Assembly (NCBI GenBank): GCA_024663395.1
Contig: JANFAH010000004.1
Span: forward strand, 744,001-808,000
Direction of reading: 5' to 3'
Source: Pisolithus tinctorius
Taxonomy: Eukaryota > Basidiomycota > Agaricomycetes > Boletales > Pisolithaceae
DNA length: 64,000 nucleotides
Shown here: positions 56,467 through 64,000 of the stretch, piece by piece
Position numbering within the stretch: the first letter of the stretch is position 1
Layout: the number at the start of each line of letters is the position of its first letter
Translations under genes and position numbers: made by a program
Notes under the pieces: generated by a model
The model's input: the letters and a program-made list of their open reading frames with translations, nothing else
Databases searched by the model: none
What the model was told of the DNA's origin: nothing

Positions 56467-59003
56467 TCAAGTGTGCCATTCTTCATCTTGCTCCAGGTCG
56501 ACCGACTGTATCTGTTCAACCACGCTGGCCACACATGTTTCCTTACCACTCGCAAGGACCAGAGCCTCAATCTTTTCGAGAATTACGTCGCGACCTGTGA
56601 TCGTATGCTTGAACTGCCTAATCGACGCATGAACGTTTCTCATCCATGACGATTCATAGTAAGCGGTGAAGGCCAGCTTAATCGCCCTTCGCGTAAGTTT
56701 CTTTCCCTTCTTGTTACCTGTGAGTGCAAATAATATTTCCAGAACGTGCGTCAAGTCGACGATGTATGCCATAAACTTTTGATGTACATTTTGCCTAAAA
56801 GGATGACTCGTTTGATATTCCCAACGATCATGAGATTGTGTCACGTACAGTCGTTGGTAGGATTCGTTGACCCATTGGACAAGGGCTAAGCCAGCAATGA
56901 ATGGCAGAATCACGACCATTGCAGTCATGAGAGGGATGGCATTACTTGAAAGGGGACCCTCCTTGAGTTTGAAAAGCAGGGTTCACAACAGCACTTACCC
57001 CGAAATGGTGTCACTACGAGCGAGATGGGTAGATGTACGGGACGACTCGGTCAGTGCATCCACGTTACCGACCATGTTAACCATCAAATCTCGAAATTCT
57101 TTGCTACTCAGGTACTACAAAAGTAATATCAGCAGGTTAGAGTAGTTCTCACAGAAGGTGTGTTGCTCACCGCAGAAGGATCATAGAAGTTCCAGACTGA
57201 CGTGATGTCGGTGTGTATCACACCAAGGCAGTCCAGCATCGTAAAACCCCAAAAATTTGTGCTGGTAGCGAGTGCTCTCCAATACCCTTTCAACGCATGA
57301 GTGTGCTGGTATGCCGCCTTAGACTTAGGGACCCACTCTGCTTTCCCACACTGTGTAGGAAACAGCTCAGAATACGACACCGTCACAGTAGAATGGAGCA
57401 TACTTAATTGACGATTCAATCTTTACTCTGGGTACCATCCTTTGAGCTCCTGCGGCCGCAAAAGGCACCGGTGATACCATGTTCGGCTGGGAGGTGAAGC
57501 TTTCAGATACCCTCTCATAGGTGAGGTTTGTCAGTTCGTCATGCCCTCGCTCGCACATACGGTTCGCTAGTTTTGTCCAACATGAACAATAGATAAGGAA
57601 TTGGACGACGAAGACTCACAGCTAATTGCAACATGCAAAATGTCCTTGACTTTCAAGAAGTCTTGAATTGGCTTGACACAATATTTTTGCAGATAACGCT
57701 TCGCCCCTGCTTCAGGATCCTCTTCACCTGCTACTTGCATATACGCTACGAGGTTATCGTATTTCGTGAATACAACAACAGTCGGAGCTGAGGAGAGTCA
57801 GTCTGCTAGAGTCAAGACGAGCAGCTGTTTGCTCACTATTCCCCAGGGCTTCGCTCGACTGCTCCAAGAATCTTTCTGCGCCCTCCTCCAAAAGTCGTTC
57901 ACCAAATTCTATAATAGGTACCGGGAAACACAACCTATCATATCCAGCTCTCCGTCAGAACCTTCGACGTGGCTGTCTCAAGGCGGCATACCACACTGCA
58001 TGAAGCTGATCTTTGATATGTGGCATCTTCTTCCTGGTCTCTATGAATGACTTTACGGTATCATAGTTGCTGCCTTCAGCCGGTTCGAAGCCTCGGCTGT
58101 CGTGTAAGATGAATCGGTCATTTTGAGGAGAGATCAGCTCTTCCTCAATCACTGCTTTTCCAGGCCTGTTATCAGCAACATGCTACGTCCTCTGTCAATG
58201 CAATGGATAGACGCAAACGAGATTACTCAACCGCAGCTTCTACTCCGAAGATTCGGTTTATCAATGAAGACTTCCCGGCACCTGTCTGCAATCATACGGT
58301 TCTCAATAGCCACCTGCGAGAGGGTTGCAAACGCCCACACCTTTCCAACTACCAGGATTCGGAAACTATGGCATGTAGATAAATATGCAAGCATGGAGAA
58401 CTGGGGATTTAGCACTCACCGAGGACACTGTTTGATAAGCTCCTCCGTAGTTGGTGTCAAGGTCTCAGGATTTGCAGGCGGAGGTAAGTCATCATTAGGA
58501 ACTGTAGCCTGCAAGTTTTCGGTCAGGAGTCATCGAGCGCTATGTATTATTTTTACACACAGCTGATACGAATTGTGGTGAAAACTGGAGGGTAATATCT
58601 AGCTTTCCCCATCGTTTTTTGATTACTGCACATTTTTTAGAAGTTGTCCAAGACACGGCACATGATTTCTTTGAAACTACCTTGCCTCTCTGATCTGGAC
58701 TGAACGTCGGCAGAGCTAATCGTGACGGTTTCGGAGACCGTTGCAGACGACGAGCCGAAGAGCACTTTCTTTCGGCGACGAACTTCAAGAGAGAGCTGAT
58801 CTGCCGCAAACGTCCTGTTAAAGCCAGTCAGAAACATAAGAATAGTGTCGATGCAAACGCCGAGAGGCAACTAACAATCGTTCTTCGAAGTGTTCCGAAA
58901 AAGTGCCACCCTCCTGTCGAGGGACGGGGCATCGCACATCACCAAGGACGAGATCAATGGATTCGATGTCCTTTCCGCCTCGTAACTCGATATCTGTATG
59001 CAA
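56467..59003 (-). CDS. G-domain P-loop GTPase, Agaricomycete family
   Basis: Member of the expanded basidiomycete 'G domain-containing protein' family (MMR_HSR1/AIG1-like); cellular role unknown. The N-terminal part (DIELRGGKDIESIDLVLGDV, LSLEVRRRKKVLFG) may be a C2-like or lipid-binding module. The P-loop is split: HSFRILVVGK, then an intron, then GAGKSSLINRIFGVEAAV. Switch II reads RFILHDSRGFEPAEG, then DQLHAVW, and the base-recognition strand VVVFTKYD (N/TKxD). YLQKYCVKPIQDFLKVKDIL and NRMCERGHDELTNLTYERV follow. The C-terminus has hydrophobic helices, MTAMVVILPFIAGLALVQWV among them, ending QDEEWHT. The exact start is uncertain (59003 or an ATG near 59087). Confidence 0.8.
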
Positions 59004-60519
59004 ATATTTGTTTGAGAATTAGCATCGCAAAGATCGTACTGTTTGATGGTCGAAAACCGTACAGGATAGTTGCTGGGAACGTGGAGTCATGGTAGTGGGA
59101 AGACTCGTCCACGAGTCCAGGAAGTTGCATGTCACCTTCAAGCGCCCGAGTGACCTTGTCTCATTTCGTCGTGTCGTAATGTGGATCCAGACTAGCAAGG
59201 TGCTCTAGGAGAAGCCCAAATGAAGATTGTGCCTTGATACTTGTTGCCCACTGCCGTGCCGTCTGCGTACTTGATGAAAGTCGTGTAGGTGTGTAAAGGA
59301 ATGCCTTGTTGCTCAATTACTGTAACATGGACAGGCACAGGCGCTCAGATCGGAGAGCGTCAGTCGTTCATTGTCGCCCATAGCCAGCTCCGCGGCACTG
59401 CATACGCCGACGCCGCGATACCCCGAAACGCCGGCATTTCTTTCTCAGTCTCCCGCTCCGAGTTAGTCGGGAACACTCAACGCACTGGTGACAATAATGA
59501 CAAATCTCATTACACCTAGTGCCAGTAATATTGCTCTGTCTGGGTCCTACGTTTCCACTGAGGCTCACCCACAGCACTCACGCACCGAATTCTGCGTACG
59601 TATGTTTGCCATCGTTGTTTTATGTGAACTTTTACAGCAGTTGCAAAGCATGAGATTCGTCATTGTCACATCGCTCTGTGGATGAACCGGTACGAGAAAT
59701 GAAAACACCTAGTGAGTTTTCGGATCCTGCATGGTTGCACAGCAGTAGACCGACCCTAAGGCCTATAGGCTTCAGTGTGCAAACGCGTTGCGCATTATGT
59801 ATTGGACTCTAGTGTGACTTCATGGACCCCGTCTCCCCCCACCGTCAATTACCCTCAGTAATAATTACCAAGAGAAAACTCTCGCAAAAATGCGACTCGT
59901 CACCTATGAACGCAGCGTTAGCGGACGCGAGCGGTGCTCAGAACGTTGGCGCTGAACCATCCAACACGGACGCGTTAGCATTGTTTGGTGTACAAACCTA
60001 CTATCGCAGTGTACGACCATTTGTAATCCCCTGGCGAACAATACCGACTCATTTCCAAGCAGTATTATTCTCACTCTTCGCGTTTATTCTAACAAGGCAT
60101 ACTGATACAGGATTGTCAGGCAACTGTATGCTGTGCATCGACCTTCATTCAACGTACCGCAACTGCCTCGATCGCGTAAACAAGGTTGTCATCGGCTCCA
60201 ATTCCACTGGCGTTGCGAAAGCTGCAGTTATCATACGGAGTCTTTCTGTTATTTGCGCCATCAATGGTTGGCAATCCAGACGCCGGATAGGGCTACTGAC
60301 CCTTCGTAATCAATCGGGTGCCTTGCCTTCACCCCCGCCGGCGTCTCAAGATCGCATGAACCACACCTCATGTCATGCGTGGAGGCAGCATCATCTCTGA
60401 CAGTGCTGCAGCGTTGGTGACGATCGCGTTGTGTTATATTCACTTCTGCTGACTGTCATAGCGCCCTCAACTAAGGCCCCTGCGACCGAGACTGCAGCAG
60501 TCGCAGTGCCCCCTGTGAA
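59004..60519. other. 1.5 kb without a recognised gene
   Basis: Open frames at 59289-59519 and 59822-60400 (plus) have protein-like stretches (AYADAAIPRNAGISFSVS; NKVVIGSNSTGVAKAAVII). They match no family I know and show no clear joining introns. The 192-codon frame could be a small lineage-specific gene or a decayed one. The 3' end of the interval abuts the SCL1 pseudogene. Confidence 0.4.
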
Positions 60520-61060
60520 ATCTGGAAATTGATTGCGCATTCCCTTACACCACTCTTCACCCAATCATATTCGACTTCCGATGGAAATCCGAAGACAGTA
60601 GACTTTGGCGAGTATCGAGCGAGGTTCGCAACGCCGAAACGAACCCTACTTCTATTTCTGAGTTTGTAATCCGTTGCGTGAATCGTCAATATGAATTCTA
60701 TGGTGATCTGCGATATGATCAGTCGCTTTGAGCATCGTGACATGTCGAACACGTACCTCTATCACCTCACCACGGCTAAGTGCCTTGTGTACACCTGCTA
60801 GATCTTCTTTCACTTCTGGAGATGATTCATCGCTTCTGTCCAGTCGCATGGAACCCTACAAGGTATCCTGCTGGATCAAGTTTCAAATATTGCGGTTCGT
60901 GATCAGGACCGATTCCAACCAGAATCATAGCTATATATAAGAAGGGGGGGAGGAACAAAAATGTACACTGTTAGTGCATCCTTCCTGTATACGGCACATC
61001 TACACACAGGACATGCTGGTTGATATTCTTCACCCGCCTTGCCGATGCGTCACGGGCGTC
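60520..61060 (-). pseudogene. SCL1 pseudogene, 3' part only
   Basis: Aligns to about 53350-53970 of the intact proteasome alpha-1 gene. LDPAGYLVGFHAT, KALSRGEVIEVRV and the ATDYK region are still recognisable. The lysine-rich segment between them is deleted, the reading frame changes, and the 5' exons are missing. At about 61040-61100 the alignment jumps to the SCL1 upstream flank. A conserved GTTGATATTC segment near 61019 marks the NINQVYTQ exon. Confidence 0.85.
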
Positions 61061-61309
61061 CGCAACTCATTTCGGATTGATTGGAAAATGCATTGGCTGA
61101 CGAGGACGCGCCGTCGACTTATACCGCGTTGTTCAGCGTCAGCTGGATGTCACGGGGACAACTTGAGATTTATAAGGGTGATATACATACATGTAGAACA
61201 GGAACTGAAAGCTACCCTCCACGATCCGAACTGCGAAGCAAAGGGAAGCACGAAGCCAGTGGACGAACGGGTGCGTGTGAGCGCGTGTACCTGTAAATTT
61301 AGTCGTGAC

Positions 61310-61725
61310 CTGTCTGGTCTTTCGGTCGATACTGGATATCATGTCTGCCTCTATGGCACACGACCTTTGACCCGGACCGTACGCATTCCTCAAACATATT
61401 TCGCTTTCGACGCCCAAAAAAACCATGAACAATGAATAGGGAGCATGAAAGCCAAAAAAGGAGCCTCTTACACGTTCACTGCCACCGTGCTACTCAACTC
61501 AACTCAGGATCAATGACGGCGATGATTCCGTCAAAGTAGATGGTCGTGCAAATGAATATACAGTGCGTGAATCTTTTCATCTGTTTCACGGAGTGTAGGA
61601 TAGGATAGGATGATTTTGAGGTCTCTTGACAGGCAGAAGCAACAAACATGCAGTTGCACAGTTTCTTCGCAGTTTGGGTACCCATTTTTCTTAAAGTCTG
61701 TTGGCTGTTGGACTTAGGAAAATGG
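61310..61725 (-). pseudogene. SPT4 pseudogene (direct duplicate)
   Basis: Same three-exon layout as the working gene. CPNC has become YPNC, the start exon is cut before the first Cys pair, and the Trp of the ESSW motif is TGA, giving IDPELS then stop. The last exon is frameshifted, although its DNA still aligns (TTTCGGTCGATACTGGATAT near 61319). It is in the same orientation as the intact SPT4 and is followed by a G-domain gene on the other strand. Confidence 0.88.
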
Positions 61726-61937
61726 AGTACGCTCGAAGGAATTGAGCGCCTTTAATTACATAAGCACACTTGGTGGGCGGGGCTATACATGGGAAGACAT
61801 GAGAAAGAATCAACGTTCAACGTGGTGCCTTGATATCGATCGATTAAGCTGCATCCACCACGACGACGGGCTTCGCGCTGATTATCCACACCTTAAGCTC
61901 TACGTTGTGAAGTATACAAATCATAATTCACATTCAC

Positions 61938-63518
61938 ATGGCTCCTGGTCGTATCAAAAAGTGGATCAGGTCGCTCAGCGGTGACTCTCATCACGCCAGC
62001 CAAAGCAATGTAAATGACTTAGCTCCTGCTGCAACTAAAGCTACAACTGCAGGTATGATATTGTTTTAACCTACGAAATGTGACGTGTTTGATGTGGGGG
62101 TACAGAAGCAAGCAATCTTGCTGGCGATGTGACAAGTCAAGTTCCCGCTCAGATTGAAGTTGTTCCCCAGGGTATTGTTGTCGCTTTTCGTGAATTCCAG
62201 ACTGTCTAATGCCGAGCCACAGCAACTACGTCTTCTGGACCCACTTACCGCCTCGATTCCAAGATGGCTCAAGAATACATGAAAAACATTAAGCGCTTTC
62301 GAATTCTGGTAATGGGCAGGGCGAATGCTGGTAAAACCACCATCCTCCAAAGGGTCTGCAACTCTACGGATAAGCCAGAGATTTTTGATGGGAAAGGAAA
62401 CAAGGTATAGTCACATAAAGTCGGTGACACCTAACTAACAATTTTCAGATTGATGGTGGTGTTGTGCAAGGCACTTTGACTGTAAGATGCCATGTTGACT
62501 CATGGAAATTCATATTACAGCTGAGTACTCCCAGCGTGGCTACCATGATATCAAGCATGAGCTTGTGTTTCGGAGTAACTCGGGCTTTGTGTTCCATGAC
62601 TCCTGTGGGTTTGAAGCAGGCACTAGTCAGCAGTTTGATCAGATGAAGAACTTTGTGCGTGATCACGCAGTCACAAGGAGTGTTAATGAGCGTATCCATG
62701 CTATCTGGTAGGGGTCATGTTATGAGTGGCTGCAGGCTGAGGCAACTCATAAATCTAGGTTTTGCATCCCCATGACTGACTACCACAGAACAGTAACTGC
62801 AGCTGAGCAGAAATTCTTTGATGAGTGTGACACAGGGCATGGTAAAAACCTTTTGATGGATATGATCCATGTAACTAACTATCTGCTTAGTTCCTGTGGT
62901 AGTGCTGTTGACAAAGGTGGATGCTTTGTACCTCACTGCATTTAGGGAGCTTCTGGATCAAGGTTTGGCACTAGCTGAGGCAAAGGAAAGGGCTGCAGAA
63001 AGGCAGGGTGAACTGTTGGAAAAGTGGCTTGACTACATGAAACAAGAACTTGGCAAGTGCAAGTTTCCACCTCAAAGATATGTACCACTTCAGAGTGGGT
63101 ATTTCTTTTCTTGGAAACAGTGCTGCTAGAAACTCCTGGTGGCAGAAATGCATCAAGAGAATGCAGACTGCAATGCACTGATGGAGTGTACAGCAAATGT
63201 GTTGAATGAGGAAGGTTTACAAAGGTTACTTATATCAACACAGCAGTCAAGTATTGCACTATGTGTTCAGTATGGTGTACAGAAGTAAGTCAGCAGGTAT
63301 GTTTTGGTGCAGATACTGATGTTCTGAAGGACATTAAGACGTGTACTACAGTCAAGTATTCAGGGCAGATTGCAGGTGGATGCAAAGGAGTTTGAACATG
63401 CTCTGCTGAGCTGGTTCCCAAATTGTGAGGTGAGTGGCCATATTCTACCAACATGCAGGGTTAATGATGCTCCCATTCTGTATTCATTTGCTTCTATCAA
63501 CAGGATGTGAGTAAATGA
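61938..63518 (+). CDS. G-domain P-loop GTPase, apparently intact copy
   Basis: Start MAPGRIKKWIRSLSGDSHHA at 61938. Exons then give EASNLAGDVTSQVPAQIEVV, GPTYRLDSKMAQEYMKNIKR and the P-loop [18 protein letters not shown] (about 62307-62355). GFVFHDSCGFEAGTSQQFDQ is switch II. VVVLLTKVDALYL holds the TKxD motif. KERAAERQGELLEKWLDYMK and LLVAEMHQENADCNALMECT follow. The last exons read VDAKEFEHALLSWFPNCE and DVSK, stop at 63518. A TAA at 62207 falls inside a likely 50-bp intron (GTATTG...CACAG with CTAAT branch site), so it need not be a break. The final two joins, after 63285, are less certain. About 380 residues. CpG is sparse from 62.4 kb on. Confidence 0.75.
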
Positions 63519-63544
63519 TGGCATGCTGGATCTGCTGACTAGGC

Positions 63545-64000
63545 TAAATTGCATTCTGCATGATGGTGGTATGACAGTATGTGAGTTATCTCATGCCATA
63601 TTTAGCCAGATCTTTGCTGAATGGCCTTGCTTCCTCTCTTGATGTTGGTGGCATGACAGGTGGTGAGTGATTTCATGGCGTGTTTAACTGAATGTCTGCT
63701 GAATGACCTCACTTGCACTCTTGATATTGGTGGTATGACAGCAAGTGAGTGACTCTATGGCTGGTTTAGCTAGATCTCTGCTGAATGACCTCTCTTGCAC
63801 TCTTGATGTGGTGGTATGACAGCGAGTGAGTGATTTCATGGCATGTTTGGTTGGATCTCTGCTGAATGGCCTCATGTGCACTCTTGACATTGGTGGCACA
63901 ATAGCAAGTGAGTGTTCATGGTATGTTTGGCTGGGTGTCTGCTTGATGACCTCATGTACACTCTTGATGTTGGTGGCATGACAGCATGTAGGCAATTTCA
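63545..64000. repeat. 82-bp tandem repeat (minisatellite), runs off the window
   Basis: The landmark ATGACAG (or a variant) occurs at about 63571, 63653, 63735, 63816, 63898 and 63978, a period of 80-82 bp. Each unit also has CTGCTGAATG, then CTCTTGAT, then GGTGG before the landmark. Copies differ by 10-25 percent. It starts just after the G-domain gene and continues beyond base 64000. Confidence 0.9.

Noticed and set aside
62207..62209. TAA as a nonsense mutation in the 62-kb GTPase
   Set aside because: It lies in a probable 50-bp intron with branch site and acceptor, and removing that intron keeps the frame.
1..64000. CRISPR arrays, bacterial-type operons, ribosome-binding sites, tRNA or rRNA genes
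   Set aside because: None seen; introns and gene content are fungal, and scanning for T-arm like GGTTCGAATCC blocks gave no convincing cloverleaf.

Overview
The window reads as a filamentous fungal chromosome, most likely a basidiomycete of the Agaricomycetes. It has dense short introns (about 48-60 bp), genes with many exons, a Ty1/copia retrotransposon, and the Agaricomycete-type family of 'G domain' P-loop GTPases. No bacterial operons, CRISPR arrays or tRNA genes were found. The species cannot be named from sequence alone.

Layout. 1-6806: a copia element with a partial left LTR and a full right LTR. It is dead: every in-frame stop in its polyprotein is TGA, and a 1.86-kb insertion splits its integrase. 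6807-8755: a decayed duplicated segment holding a truncated G-domain GTPase (minus) and an SPT4 pseudogene (plus). 8960-15138: a kinesin-3 (UNC104/KIF1A type). 15139-17963: no recognised gene, but a MITE-like AATTCACC-rich repeat. 17964-19868: cyclopropane-fatty-acid synthase-like methyltransferase (minus). 19869-23882: unassigned. 23883-24857: ARL2 (minus), divergent from eIF5B at 25101-29660. 29864-32311: amino-acid/GABA permease, convergent with mitochondrial ICP55 (32361-34714). 34885-37547: diacylglycerol-lipase-like class 3 lipase. 38007-39055: BIG1-like ER protein. 39264-44410: Mediator subunit MED13 (minus). 44786-47113: a DUF2433 phosphoesterase-like/RRM gene that carries frame breaks as read. 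47534-49653: nucleolin-like NSR1/Gar2. 50453-52703: RIC8 (minus). 52974-53302: a small unknown protein. 53367-54508: proteasome subunit alpha1 (SCL1). 55131-55624: SPT4. 56467-about 59003: a G-domain GTPase. 60520-63518: SCL1 and SPT4 pseudogenes followed by another G-domain GTPase. 63545-64000: an 82-bp tandem repeat.

The core from 9 to 56 kb is mostly housekeeping: axonal-type transport motor, translation initiation, transcription elongation and Mediator, proteasome, ribosome biogenesis, G-protein chaperoning. Neighbours share short divergent promoters or nearly abutting 3' ends but show no common pathway. The two edges are the dynamic part. The SPT4(-)/G-domain(+) block at 61-63.5 kb is found again, inverted and decayed, at 6.8-8.75 kb, and the working SCL1-SPT4 pair at 53.4-55.6 kb looks like the parent of both.

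No wholly new system was found. The most notable signals are the kinesin P-loop encoded in three micro-exons of 12, 19 and 11 nt, the inverted segmental duplication, the CGA-to-TGA decay of the repeats, and two GC-AG introns, one of which splits the eIF5B G4 motif. All gene models were spliced by eye from one strand of DNA, so exon edges are proposals.
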